Of a stretch of 64,000 bases of DNA, positions 1-8,106 are shown one piece after another. Each line of letters starts with the position of its first letter. The stretch's first letter is position 1. Source of the DNA: Levilactobacillus fujinensis (GTDB lineage Bacteria > Bacillota > Bacilli > Lactobacillales > Lactobacillaceae); assembly GCF_003946335.1 (NCBI RefSeq), contig NZ_RHNX01000001.1, positions 115,378 to 179,377 of the forward strand. Direction: 5' to 3'. Made by a program: the position numbers and the translations under genes. The notes under the pieces are model-generated. The model was given only the letters and a program-made list of their open reading frames with translations. It made no database searches and was not told the origin of the DNA.

Positions 1-1
1 G

Positions 2-136
2 GGAATCGTCATCAATCGTCCACAGGCCCTACAATCAGTTGCTTGGGTTCAGCAAAAATCTCGCGAGCCACAAATACTAGAAACGCTGACTAATCACGAT
101 CCCCAGGTTTCTCCCCACACCATTACTTTGGATTGA
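2..136 (+). CDS. C-terminal end of an unidentified protein (cut by window edge)
   Basis: An open frame enters from the left edge and ends at TGA 134-136. Its last 44 residues end in HTITLD and show no motif I recognise. It meets the neighbouring TetR gene tail to tail with a 14-bp overlap, as compact convergent gene pairs often do. No start is visible, so the frame is supported only by being open and by its sensible stop position. It could still be a chance frame. Confidence 0.45.
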   Translation, partial: GIVINRPQALQSVAWVQQKSREPQILETLTNHDPQVSPHTITLD

Positions 137-683
137 ATTCGTTGGTGAGTAGCAGATTAAAGCTTTCGTTCATAAAAAAGCTGATTTGATCATCCAACCC
201 ATTTTCAAGCTCATAACAAATATAGGTCATAGCACTAGTCGCATATATTTCTTGTAGATAGGCTAATGGTACCGGTAGTGTCACTGTCCTTTGATTTAAG
301 TACCCCAGTATAGAGGACCGTAATATTTGTTGGAAACTTTGGGTTAAATCGGCAGTACTGACGTGAATCCGCAATAACACTTGCAACTCATCTTTATATG
401 GCAATAATGCCGTAACCAATGTTGTTAAAGATTGTTTTTCCAGAAAATCATCTTGTCGTTGCGTCATGATTTTCTGAAATCTGGTCGTATATATCATAAC
501 TTGCTTTTCTAGCCAATCAAATTTATCCAAATAATACTGATAGAAAGTAGAACGTCCAATTTGTGCTTCCTGACAAATCTCAGCTACTGATAGTCGCTCA
601 AAAGTCTTTGTAATCAACAAACGATAACACGTTTGATCAATCAAACGTAGGGTCTTAACAACCCGGCGATCAGTTTTTTCCAT
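123..683 (-). CDS. TetR/AcrR-family transcriptional regulator
   Basis: The 186-aa protein has an N-terminal TetR helix-turn-helix at about residues 31-56 (AEICQEAQIGRSTFYQYY), where GRSTFYQYY is the recognition-helix signature. An all-helical C-terminal ligand and dimer domain follows. I chose ATG 683 because AGGGAG lies about 10 nt upstream; an ATG 14 codons earlier lacks a ribosome binding site. TetR proteins usually repress a neighbouring exporter or enzyme. No clear target lies beside it here, since the next gene (MFS, ending at 1049) has its own PadR regulator. The ligand is unknown. Confidence 0.9.
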   Translation of the reverse strand: MEKTDRRVVKTLRLIDQTCYRLLITKTFERLSVAEICQEAQIGRSTFYQYYLDKFDWLEKQVMIYTTRFQKIMTQRQDDFLEKQSLTTLVTALLPYKDELQVLLRIHVSTADLTQSFQQILRSSILGYLNQRTVTLPVPLAYLQEIYATSAMTYICYELENGLDDQISFFMNESFNLLLTNEFNPK

Positions 684-839
684 TATGATTACTCCCTCAC
701 CATTTCTTGAATTTTTACCTGCCATCTCAAATTAATTCGTAGAAAACGACGTACTCCCCTATAGAACCTTGAGCCTGAGTAAATATAGTCCAGACTGCAC
801 GACGATTATCCTACCAATTAATACCATGTTAGAACAAAT

Positions 840-971
840 TCAATATGAAGCAATCAGCCGTTCAAGTCCAATCCCTTCTGATTCCCTAACTGCTTCTTGC
901 ACGTTAACGCAATACTCGGTATAGAACTTCACCTCATACTGGCTGCTTTCGGCTTTAAACCGCGATTTCAA
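840..971 (-). CDS. possible 43-aa small protein with TTG start
   Basis: In the 365-bp gap between the TetR gene and the MFS gene, the minus strand has a short frame starting at TTG 971, with GGAG about 12 nt upstream, and ending at TGA 840. The residues look protein-like (YEVKFYTEYC, then GIGLERLIASY), but I recognise no family. It may be a remnant of a longer gene. The rest of the gap holds the MFS terminator and nothing else I can name. Confidence 0.25.
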   Translation of the reverse strand: MKSRFKAESSQYEVKFYTEYCVNVQEAVRESEGIGLERLIASY

Positions 972-1006
972 CTACTACGGTCTCCAGTTAGTACCATACC
1001 CGATGC

Positions 1007-1040
1007 AAAAAAAATCGGCACGGACGAACTCGTCCGGCCG
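1007..1040 (-). terminator. Rho-independent terminator after the MFS exporter gene
   Basis: On the minus strand a GC-rich stem (CGG..GGACG agtt CGTCC..CCG) is followed by a run of T (the A-run at 1007-1014 on the plus strand). It lies 9 bp past the MFS stop codon. Confidence 0.85.
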
Positions 1041-1048
1041 AAAACACC

Positions 1049-2605
1049 TTAATCCTGTTCAGTGACTGTCCTTTTCCGATTACGCATAAAGATAGCGGCA
1101 CAAATGCCCCCAACGACTACAATCCCCGCCGATGTCAGTGTGACGGCCCGGGTACCATTGGCGTATGCCTGCCATACGGTCTGTTGAATGGCATGGCCAA
1201 ATGGCATCTTCGATAGCCGTGCACTGAAGGCAATGCTGTGACCAGAGAACGGCCCCGCACTGACCAGTGCCTTGTGAATACCAGTTGCAGCCGCTTTTGG
1301 CATACTGATTTGACCAAAGTGAGCAGTGAGGTACTTCTCGTAAACATTGTTCTGGACCAAGCCGAGGCTTACAATCCCCAACGTCACCCCAATTTGCCGG
1401 AAGACATTGATCAGACCAGAGGCCATCCCCATCTCGCGCACCGGTACACCTTCCATTCCGGTACTGTTCAGGAGGGGATTGACCATCCCATTTGTAATCC
1501 CCATCAGGATCATTCCCGGCCATAGTTCAGCGAAGGATACCTTCACCGTCATTGCATTAGCCAGCATGAGAAAGCCAATGCCACCTAAGAAAAGACTGCC
1601 ACTAATCATCCATTTTTTCGAGTAACGGTTGCCTAAATACCCAGTCAGCGGTCCTAAAATCAAGGACCACATGCTAATCGTCAATTGACGGACCCCGGCT
1701 TGCAGCGCCGAATAGCCCATATAGTTTTGCATCAAGGCGGTCAGGTACGTGTTGTAGGAATAAATTCCGGCACCCAGCGCTAAGGCTACAATGACCGTCC
1801 CCACGAAATGTGGATTTTTGAACATGGCCAAGTTGACCATTGGCTGTTTCAGCCGGCCTTCAACCACGATAAAGAGCACAAAGAACAGAATAGCCGCGCC
1901 GAACCATCCCAGCATCTGAGGACTCGTCCAGCTCCAATCCAGATTATTTTCCTTTAGAATCAAACCATAGATGAGGGCAAAGAGACTGCCCGCAGATAGC
2001 ACCATTCCAGCAAAATCAATCCGATGATTCCGGCTTAGATCCGGCACCTCATCAACATAGATCGACGTTAAAATGATGGCAATAATCCCAATTGGAATGT
2101 TCACGTAGAAGATCGACCGCCAGCCAAATTGGGCAACCAAATACCCACCAACCAGGGGACCAGACGCCGAGGATAACCCGATAACGGACCCCAGGATACC
2201 GAGAGCCACGCCACGCTTGCTGCCCTTGAAACTCACAGCGACCAGCGCCATAGCCAACGCATTCATCCCGGCACCACCAAGGGCTTGCACACCCCGACCG
2301 ATGTCCAAGACTAACAGGTTGGGGGCCATCCCATTCACGGCCGATGCCAAGACAAAGATGGCCAGAGAAATCACAAAGATCCGCTTTAATCCAAACATGT
2401 CCCCGATCTTAGAAACAATCAGTAACGTCACTCCCAGCACCAGTGAGTAGGCGTTTAACACCCACTGCACATTATTAAATGATTCGTTAAAATCACGTAC
2501 CATGGTCGGCAACGCCACGTTAACTATCGTGACGTCTAGTAAGGCCATGAAGACCCCTAAGGAAAGGGCCGCTAGTCCAATCCAATTTCGAGTTGATTTA
2601 GTCAT
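1049..2605 (-). CDS. DHA2-family (14-TM) MFS drug exporter, EmrB/QacA type
   Basis: The 518-aa polytopic membrane protein carries DHA2 hallmarks: DVTIVNVALPTM in the first helix, GDMFGLKRIF (motif A) in the first cytoplasmic loop, and GLSSASGPLVGG (motif C, antiporter signature) in helix 5. It is a probable proton-coupled exporter of hydrophobic compounds. The start is ATG 2605, with GGAGGAG about 10 nt upstream; an ATG six codons earlier lies inside that ribosome binding site. It overlaps the end of the padR gene by 8 bp (ATGACTAA), so the two are translationally coupled. PadR probably represses the unit. The substrate is unknown. Confidence 0.92.
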   Translation of the reverse strand: MTKSTRNWIGLAALSLGVFMALLDVTIVNVALPTMVRDFNESFNNVQWVLNAYSLVLGVTLLIVSKIGDMFGLKRIFVISLAIFVLASAVNGMAPNLLVLDIGRGVQALGGAGMNALAMALVAVSFKGSKRGVALGILGSVIGLSSASGPLVGGYLVAQFGWRSIFYVNIPIGIIAIILTSIYVDEVPDLSRNHRIDFAGMVLSAGSLFALIYGLILKENNLDWSWTSPQMLGWFGAAILFFVLFIVVEGRLKQPMVNLAMFKNPHFVGTVIVALALGAGIYSYNTYLTALMQNYMGYSALQAGVRQLTISMWSLILGPLTGYLGNRYSKKWMISGSLFLGGIGFLMLANAMTVKVSFAELWPGMILMGITNGMVNPLLNSTGMEGVPVREMGMASGLINVFRQIGVTLGIVSLGLVQNNVYEKYLTAHFGQISMPKAAATGIHKALVSAGPFSGHSIAFSARLSKMPFGHAIQQTVWQAYANGTRAVTLTSAGIVVVGGICAAIFMRNRKRTVTEQD

Positions 2606-3173
2606 TTTGATGATCTCCTCCATTTACGTCAGCGGACCCCAAGTCAGCCAACTGCTGATTGGCCCATTTTACTTTTGTTTCGCTACCTGCGATTTGTAGC
2701 TCAAGGGACCGAATTCCCCATTTCAAGGCATTAATCCGACTTGTCGGTGCCTTTGCTAAGTTTTCTTGCAAGTGTAGGTAGACCCGTTGATAAATTTCTA
2801 AATCCGTTAAGACGGCTGCCTTATATTCATTGAGAATCTGCAGTTGAACGGCCAAGGTCTCACTTGCCATCCCTTTAAATTTAAAATGATAGAGTGACTC
2901 GCGTTTTGCGTCAATGGCAACTGGGGTCACCAGCATCTGGTGAAGATGTTCGCGCCCCTGTGCGGTGATCTGGGCCAGGCGCTTCCCCCGTGCATCCTCT
3001 TTTGCTGGCACAAAAACAATGTCACCGGCCGTTGCCAGCTTATTCAAGATGGGATACATCACGCCATTAGAAATCTTTCGGCGCGGTACCAAGGTGGTCT
3101 CAAGAACCTGTCCCAGCTTGTAACCGGACATATTCCGCGATTCCAAGGTTCCTAATATTAATAGTTCGTACAT
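2598..3173 (-). CDS. PadR-family transcriptional repressor
   Basis: The 191-aa protein begins MYELLILGTLESRNMSGYKL, the classic PadR winged-helix start, and has a helical C-terminal dimer domain with DUF4180/Vir_act-like spacing. ATG 3173 is preceded by a perfect AGGAGG 7 nt upstream; longer reading starts at 3239 and 3209 have no ribosome binding site and lie in the promoter. It is first gene of a two-gene operon with the MFS exporter. It therefore most likely autoregulates the operon and is relieved by a toxic compound, as PadR/LmrR-type repressors are. The ligand cannot be told from sequence. Confidence 0.9.
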   Translation of the reverse strand: MYELLILGTLESRNMSGYKLGQVLETTLVPRRKISNGVMYPILNKLATAGDIVFVPAKEDARGKRLAQITAQGREHLHQMLVTPVAIDAKRESLYHFKFKGMASETLAVQLQILNEYKAAVLTDLEIYQRVYLHLQENLAKAPTSRINALKWGIRSLELQIAGSETKVKWANQQLADLGSADVNGGDHQND

Positions 3174-3194
3174 CTTTTGCCTCCTAGTTGATAG

Positions 3195-3239
3195 GTCGTA
3201 ACGACTCATTAAGTATAGGTCTTTTCGACTGGTTGTCAA
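3195..3239 (-). promoter_or_regulatory. padR-MFS promoter with palindrome
   Basis: On the minus strand TTGACA (3234-3239) and TATACT (3212-3217) are separated by 16 bp. Between the -10 and the ribosome binding site is an 11-bp palindrome, GTCGTTACGAC (3195-3205), which is a plausible PadR operator. Operator identity is inferred from position only. Confidence 0.7.
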
Positions 3240-3381
3240 CGTTTAATTAGTGGCAGCGTTTTCAAAAAGATGCCGTCGCTGTTAGTTAGTGGTCAACCTG
3301 CTCTTGAAGGGAAAATAGCTTATCCCCCATAACGCAGGGACAGCCATTCCACAACACCTACTCGCTTTTACCGATTAACTA

Positions 3382-3432
3382 AAATAGCAACGGCAGAGAC
3401 ACCCCTTACGATTGTCTCTGCCGTTGCTATTT
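3382..3432 (-). terminator. Strong terminator hairpin downstream of the TetR gene
   Basis: A perfect 20-bp inverted repeat (starting AAATAGCAACGGCAGAGACA) has an 11-nt loop and an A/T-rich base on both sides. It lies 44 bp past the stop of the TetR gene at 3476 and can work in both directions. Confidence 0.85.
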
Positions 3433-3475
3433 GTTATAGAAATTTATTTGGATATATTGGCAACTGACGTCCTCG

Positions 3476-4054
3476 TTACTTGGTCGTCGCCTGCACCCCA
3501 CGGATAAAGACAGCCAAACCGTAATCAAAGGCCTCATCCGGATTGGCTAAATCAATCGGTGAGGGAAACTTCGCCGCGAATTCGGCGGGCATTTGCCGCT
3601 GAGTGCCCCGGGCAAAATACTGCTCGTCAGCCACGTATGACAGAACAAAGTTATTCCCCATGTTCCCAGCGACCGTCAAATGCTGCTTATCCACTCCCAA
3701 GTCCTGCATCAATTTCATGCCCAGCACAATTAATTTTGTTCGGTTAGGCGTAAACGGATAGGTATTTTCAAAAATTTTGGGTGAATCGTTCACCCGCTTC
3801 AACTCTTCACGCAAAATATGCGCCAACTGATAAAAGTCACAGTTCTGTACCTTTTCCAAACGTTGACGGATCCGACCGGAAATCAGCTCAGCGATACCTT
3901 CCATCAACTCATCTTTATTTTTAAAATGGAAATAAAGCGAGGCGGCCTTCACATCCAGCGCCTTCGCTAGTGTACGCATGGAGAGCTTCTCTAAGCCTTC
4001 CTCATTCAGCAACGTAATTGCTGCCAGTTGAATCGTCTGCCGATCAAGTTTCAT
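3476..4054 (-). CDS. TetR-family repressor of the divergent ABC transporter
   Basis: The 192-aa protein has an HTH at residues 23-49 (LSMRTLAKALDVKAASLYFHF) and a C-terminal half like the tetracycline-repressor C-domain class. ATG 4054 has GGAG 10 nt upstream. It is transcribed away from the small membrane peptide and ABC transporter gene at 4212-6286. Four copies of CTAACNNTGTTAG lie in the shared region, one in its own leader, so it most likely represses both itself and the transporter. The ligand is unknown. Confidence 0.9.
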   Translation of the reverse strand: MKLDRQTIQLAAITLLNEEGLEKLSMRTLAKALDVKAASLYFHFKNKDELMEGIAELISGRIRQRLEKVQNCDFYQLAHILREELKRVNDSPKIFENTYPFTPNRTKLIVLGMKLMQDLGVDKQHLTVAGNMGNNFVLSYVADEQYFARGTQRQMPAEFAAKFPSPIDLANPDEAFDYGLAVFIRGVQATTK

Positions 4055-4069
4055 ATCATCGTCTCCAAT

Positions 4070-4082
4070 CTAACGTTGTTAG
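4070..4082. promoter_or_regulatory. TetR operator copy 1
   Basis: CTAACGTTGTTAG is a 13-bp palindrome just upstream of the ribosome binding site of the TetR gene at 4054. It is positioned to block that gene's own transcription. Confidence 0.7.
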
Positions 4083-4122
4083 TTTATGCCACCAGTATAC
4101 CACGACTTTTTTCCAAGGGGAC

Positions 4123-4175
4123 TTGACAGATAGCCTAACGGTGTTAGAATATGGTCATTAAGCTAACGGTGTTAG
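4123..4175 (+). promoter_or_regulatory. Promoter for the ABC transporter unit with TetR operators 2 and 3
   Basis: TTGACA (4123-4128) and TAGAAT (4145-4150) have a 16-bp spacer. Operator CTAACGGTGTTAG (4135-4147) lies in the spacer and overlaps the -10. A second identical copy (4163-4175) covers the expected start region. This is a textbook repressor layout. Confidence 0.8.
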
Positions 4176-4211
4176 GTTAGCCGATGAATTTTAAATTTGG
4201 AGGGGTCACAA

Positions 4212-4322
4212 ATGGTTGTTATTATTACGGTTTCAATTATCATGGTTGGTATTTTCTTCACGGCAGTAACGTTAAAAGGTATGGATGCCACGTTCAAACA
4301 GTCTCATACGAATAGGAAATAA
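4212..4322 (+). CDS. 36-aa single-TM peptide
   Basis: ATG 4212 follows GGAGGGG by 7 nt. The product starts MVVIITVSIIMVGIFFTAVT, a clear transmembrane helix, and ends with a short polar basic tail (KQSHTNRK). It is the first gene after the TetR-controlled promoter and precedes the ABC transporter by 53 bp, so it is probably co-expressed. It may be an accessory subunit or a leader peptide; no family was recognised. Confidence 0.6.
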   Translation: MVVIITVSIIMVGIFFTAVTLKGMDATFKQSHTNRK

Positions 4323-4337
4323 TTTTTTATCCTTAAT

Positions 4338-4350
4338 CTAACAGTGTTAG
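4338..4350. promoter_or_regulatory. TetR operator copy 4
   Basis: CTAACAGTGTTAG lies between the small membrane peptide gene and the ABC transporter gene, 25 bp before the transporter start. It matches copies 2 and 3 except for one central base. It may act as a roadblock or control an internal promoter. Confidence 0.65.
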
Positions 4351-4375
4351 GCCAAACCATTTCAGGGGGAATTAC

Positions 4376-6286
4376 ATGAATTTTTTAGAGATTACCAATA
4401 TTCACAAGTCATATCACTTAGCGGACGGCACTGCGCTGGCCGTGTTGAACGGTATCAACGCCACGTTTGGTCCCGGCGAGTTCGTTTCCATTGTCGGTGA
4501 ATCCGGCGGCGGCAAGTCAACGCTAATGAACATCATCGCCGGGTTGGATAGCGATTACACCGGCGACGTCAGCATTAACGGGCACTCACTCAGCCAGATG
4601 AACGAACGCGAGCTTGATCAGTATCGCCGCGAAAATATCGGTTTTATTTTTCAATCTTTCAATCTGATCAGTCACCTCACGATTCTGGAAAACGTCTTGG
4701 TCGGTCTGGAAATGACCACCCTCCCGCACGCTGATCAAGTCGCAAAAGCCCAGCAGTTGTTGGCCGAAGTTGGCCTGGCCAAGCGCGAAAACGTGTATCC
4801 CAACCAGCTTTCCGGCGGTCAAAAGCAACGGGTGGCGATTGCTCGGGCCTTGGCGACCGACCCGCAGATTATTATCGCAGACGAACCGACTGGCGCTTTA
4901 GATGAGCAGAACACTCAGGAAATTTTAAAATTGCTGGATAAAATTGCCGCTCATGGGAAGCTGGTGATCGCCGTCACCCACTCCCAGGCCGTCGCCACGC
5001 ACGGTACGCGAATTGTTCATTTGGATCACGGCATTCTCGACCGCGATGAAATGCTGAAGATGCCCTACAGCGACGCAACTCAGAGTCCCACGTTAAAGAG
5101 CCGACACTTGCGTTTTCGCGCAATCATCCAAATGGCCCTGAAGCATATGCAACGCAACTTTGGCACCAATTTACTAATTACGTTGGGCGGCGCGGTTGGC
5201 ATCTTCAGCGTCGTGCTCATGCTGGCACTCGGCCGGGGCATCGGCGGGTACATCAGCCATGAAATCAGCGGCAATCTGAACCCGACCACCAGCGAGGTGA
5301 CGCACAAGGTCAAAGACGGCAACACAGCGGCCGTGCAAATGACTGCCAAAGACATGGCGCAACTGAAAGACCTCAGCCACGTCACCCACGTGGAGAAGGG
5401 TTTCTTCATGCCCAGCGTCCAGGTCCAGTACCACGGCCGCAACGTGACGACCTCTTACTCCCAGACTTATAATCGGACATTCTTACGGAAAAACCTGATC
5501 AAGGGGCAGAATCCGACGCGCACCGACACGATTGTCCTCAGCCGCGACATCGCTAAGAAATACAACAAACACCACTACCAGGCGTTGCTCGGTAAAAAGG
5601 TCACGGTGTACGTTAACGCGACCGACGCCCACCAACGTCCCGTCCTGTTAAAGAAAGCCGTCAACGTGGTCGGCTTCACCAAGTCCAGTAACACGGCCGT
5701 TCTGAGCTGGCAAACGGTGGCCAACATGGCGAAGGCCCAGAACGTGACGCTCAAACCCACCTTTCTCGCCGTGACTGTCCACCAACTCAAAGACGTCAAA
5801 TCCTTTGAGGCTCAGGCAAAGAAGCTGAACTATAAGTTGACCGGGGTTGGTTCCTACATTAACACGATCAACCAGTACGTCGCCCTGGCCTCTTACGTGC
5901 TTGCAGGAATTGCCGCCATCTCGCTGATTGTTTCCGCTATTATGATTATTGTTGTGCTCTACATTAGCGTTGGTACCCGAACCAAGGAAATTGGGATTCT
6001 CCGGGCGTTAGGCGTCCGCAAGGCGGATATTCGAGCACTCTTCGTCTCCGAAGCCATGATTTTAGGCCTCCTGTACAGTGTGCTCGGCCTCCTCTTTGCA
6101 GAGCTACTGGGACTCGCAATCAACGCCGCCGCTAAAGGTTTCGTGCACTACAGGATCATTCAAGTCGCTCCTGGCTTCATGCTCTTCGCCATTTTAGTCG
6201 GCGTACTCATCAGTTTGGTCGCCGCTTGGGCGCCGGCCCGGAAAGCCGCTAAGTTAGATCCGATTGAAGCATTGTCATACGAATAA
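4376..6286 (+). CDS. MacB-like ABC transporter (ATPase-permease fusion)
   Basis: In this 636-aa fusion, residues 1-225 form a LolD/MacB-type ATPase: Walker A GESGGGKST (41-49), signature LSGGQKQR (145-152), Walker B IIIADEP (164-170). A permease follows, with one TM at about 265-285, a large outer domain at about 290-500 rich in Val and Lys, then three TMs of FtsX type (about 510-625; RTKEIGILRALGVRK lies in the loop). MacB-type pumps act as mechanotransmitters exporting peptides, antibiotics or lipids rather than classic channels. TetR control suggests an inducible peptide or antibiotic response. Codons use more C and G than in neighbouring genes. Confidence 0.92.
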   Translation: MNFLEITNIHKSYHLADGTALAVLNGINATFGPGEFVSIVGESGGGKSTLMNIIAGLDSDYTGDVSINGHSLSQMNERELDQYRRENIGFIFQSFNLISHLTILENVLVGLEMTTLPHADQVAKAQQLLAEVGLAKRENVYPNQLSGGQKQRVAIARALATDPQIIIADEPTGALDEQNTQEILKLLDKIAAHGKLVIAVTHSQAVATHGTRIVHLDHGILDRDEMLKMPYSDATQSPTLKSRHLRFRAIIQMALKHMQRNFGTNLLITLGGAVGIFSVVLMLALGRGIGGYISHEISGNLNPTTSEVTHKVKDGNTAAVQMTAKDMAQLKDLSHVTHVEKGFFMPSVQVQYHGRNVTTSYSQTYNRTFLRKNLIKGQNPTRTDTIVLSRDIAKKYNKHHYQALLGKKVTVYVNATDAHQRPVLLKKAVNVVGFTKSSNTAVLSWQTVANMAKAQNVTLKPTFLAVTVHQLKDVKSFEAQAKKLNYKLTGVGSYINTINQYVALASYVLAGIAAISLIVSAIMIIVVLYISVGTRTKEIGILRALGVRKADIRALFVSEAMILGLLYSVLGLLFAELLGLAINAAAKGFVHYRIIQVAPGFMLFAILVGVLISLVAAWAPARKAAKLDPIEALSYE

Positions 6287-6302
6287 TAGTATCGGTTGCA
6301 TT

Positions 6303-6330
6303 AGGCTGTGGCGAAGGTCACGGCCTTTTT
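6303..6330 (+). terminator. Terminator after the ABC transporter
   Basis: GGCTGTG...CACGGCC forms a 7-bp stem (with one G-U pair) followed by TTTTT, starting 16 bp after the stop codon. Confidence 0.75.
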
Positions 6331-6352
6331 GCTGGCATCAGGTAAAGTGGCC

Positions 6353-6384
6353 CAAAAGAAAAGACGCCCCGTGAAAATGGCGTC
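6353..6384 (-). terminator. Terminator for the 49-aa membrane protein gene
   Basis: GACGCC...GGCGTC on the minus strand is followed by a T-rich tract (TTTTCTTTT). The same hairpin type recurs at 16.76 kb and 36.49 kb next to the tRNA-Arg sequences. Confidence 0.65.
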
Positions 6385-6440
6385 AATGTACTGGTGTTAT
6401 TGGCAATTATCAGTGCAACTCATTCTGTATTCAGCAAAGC

Positions 6441-6590
6441 CTAACGTGCGCCCAACCACGAATGAATCAGTTGGGAAAGGCCAATAATGACCAGCACGCC
6501 CACGACTTTCAGGACGATTGAAAAGGCCGCGCCGAAGAACAGCCAGGCGCCAATTGCGATTAGCTCACAGGTGAAAATTATATATTTCAT
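6441..6590 (-). CDS. 49-aa two-helix membrane protein
   Basis: ATG 6590 has AAGGTGG about 8 nt upstream. The product starts MKYIIFTCELIAIGAWLFF and continues with VLKVVGVLVIIGL, giving two likely TM helices and a C-terminus of HSWLGAR. A terminator lies 57 bp downstream, so this is a single-gene unit. Such small hypothetical membrane proteins are common in lactobacilli. The function is unknown. Confidence 0.6.
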   Translation of the reverse strand: MKYIIFTCELIAIGAWLFFGAAFSIVLKVVGVLVIIGLSQLIHSWLGAR

Positions 6591-6747
6591 GGTCGCTACC
6601 ACCTTGATTGGGATTTTTTATTGACGTCATTATAACCCAAGTGCTGTGGGCATTGCTAGTTCAGCGGTTTGCAAGGCTAACCAATTACGTTTTGCATCTA
6701 CATCGGCCATACTCATTCTAAATAGAGAAGGTGGGGGGCACTAACCC

Positions 6748-6981
6748 ATGGCAGCGATTAATGAGCGTGTTTATTTAACAAAATGGGGCAACTCACAAGC
6801 AGTTATCATTCCCAACAGTGTGATTAACCAATTACATTTGACGGATGATCAGGAGTTCATACTCACCATTCAGGATAAGTCAATTGTCCTCACGCCAGTT
6901 CTAAAACGGCCCAGAGATATTCACGAACTCTTTGCTGGTTGGCAAGATGACGGAAACCGTGACACAGGAAACGGAGATTAA
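6748..6981 (+). CDS. AbrB/MazE-like DNA-binding protein, probable orphan antitoxin
   Basis: The 77-aa protein has a SpoVT-AbrB swapped-hairpin domain in residues 5-50 (LTKWGNSQAVIIPNSVINQL), as in MazE antitoxins. The remaining tail (RDIHELFAGW) is where MazE contacts its toxin. No MazF-like toxin gene follows; the 190 bp downstream contain no frame of adequate length. It is therefore either an orphan antitoxin or a small regulator. ATG 6748 has GAAGGTGGGG upstream. Confidence 0.8.
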   Translation: MAAINERVYLTKWGNSQAVIIPNSVINQLHLTDDQEFILTIQDKSIVLTPVLKRPRDIHELFAGWQDDGNRDTGNGD

Positions 6982-7111
6982 CAGTTAAAAACTCGTGCGT
7001 TAGTACAATGCTAGCAACTGAGATGCCTGTCGTATCCAAACGGGGCGCTAAAAACTACTGTGCCTGAATTGGCATGGCGGTTTTTTCGTGTACCCTTTTC
7101 TGAGCCCATAA

Positions 7112-7147
7112 AAAGATGGCTGACTCCAATCGGAATCAGCCATCTTT
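7112..7147. terminator. Bidirectional terminator
   Basis: A perfect 12-bp stem (AAAGATGGCTGA / TCAGCCATCTTT) lies between the convergent MazE-like gene and the aldo/keto reductase gene. Confidence 0.85.
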
Positions 7148-7169
7148 AATTCATATCTGCAATCCACCC

Positions 7170-8033
7170 TTACGACTGCGCCGTGTCCGGATCAAACTGC
7201 ATCCCGCCGCTGAATGGGGCTGCATCAATTGCCGCCATCTCTTCGTCGGTTAAGCTGAAGTCAAAGTCATCCAAGTTCGCTGCCATGTGTGCCGGGCTCA
7301 CGGACTTCGTCAACGGAATAATCTGCTTTTGAATTACCCACCGTAAGATTACTTGGCCCGGTTGCTTCCCGTACTTCGTCGCAATCTGATTGACCGTCGC
7401 TTCCGTCAGGACATTACTGTCGGGTCCACCAAACGGACTCCACGCCTCAACCTGAATGTCATTGGCTTGGGCAAATTCAGCCGTAGCCGTTTGGGCAAAA
7501 CCGGGGTGGTACTCGATTTGGTCCAGCATTGGCTTAATCTCAGTATCCTCAATCAACGCTTGTAAGTGATGATCCAAGAAGTTAGAAACACCAATCGCCT
7601 TGATTTTGCCAGCCTTGTAGAGATCCTCCAACGCGCGCCAAGTATCTGCGTTCAGCTCACGCCAGTCATCGTGCCATTTGGCATTGGCTGGCCAATGAAT
7701 CAGGTAGACGTCCACATAGTCCAAGTCTAATCGTGCCAAGGAATCGTTGAAAGCCTTAACCGTGCCCTCATAGCCCCGGTGCGTGAACCAAGCCTTGGTG
7801 CTGACCAGCACATCCGACCGTTGCAGGCCATTTTCGACTATGGCTTCACGAATGCCTTGGCCGACACTAACTTCGTTGCCATAAGCCTCTGCCGTATCAA
7901 TCAACCGGTAGCCGCTCTTGATGGCATCCTTAACAGCCTTTACCGTATCCGGGCCATCGGGAATGATGGTGCCAAAGCCAACGACTGGAATCTTGTAACC
8001 ATTGTTTAACGTGTAAGTTGCTGTCATATCCAT
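7170..8033 (-). CDS. Aldo/keto reductase
   Basis: The 287-aa AKR has the catalytic tetrad in place: Asp and Tyr in LIDTAEAYGNE, Lys in VSTKAWF, His in YLIHWP. The NADPH-binding end is near ILRWVIQKQIIPLTKSVSP. It is a cytosolic enzyme reducing aldehydes or ketones with NADPH, similar to 2,5-diketo-gluconate reductases. ATG 8033 has AGGTG upstream; GTG 8042 lies in that site. The MerR gene just upstream on the same strand (8107-8472) probably controls it. Two further AKR genes are at 19971 and 24826. Confidence 0.93.
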   Translation of the reverse strand: MDMTATYTLNNGYKIPVVGFGTIIPDGPDTVKAVKDAIKSGYRLIDTAEAYGNEVSVGQGIREAIVENGLQRSDVLVSTKAWFTHRGYEGTVKAFNDSLARLDLDYVDVYLIHWPANAKWHDDWRELNADTWRALEDLYKAGKIKAIGVSNFLDHHLQALIEDTEIKPMLDQIEYHPGFAQTATAEFAQANDIQVEAWSPFGGPDSNVLTEATVNQIATKYGKQPGQVILRWVIQKQIIPLTKSVSPAHMAANLDDFDFSLTDEEMAAIDAAPFSGGMQFDPDTAQS

Positions 8034-8106
8034 TTTAATCACCTAATCCTTTTCCGTTTTAATTGAAAACTGTTGAAACATATCTAACGACGGACACTTG
8101 TTGCCA

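Noticed and set aside
1238..1625. Plus-strand frames of 92-95 aa
   Set aside because: Both lie antisense within the MFS gene and have typical shadow composition.
7020..7090. Decayed MazF toxin after the MazE-like gene
   Set aside because: A few residues resemble a MazF start, but no frame of useful length follows.
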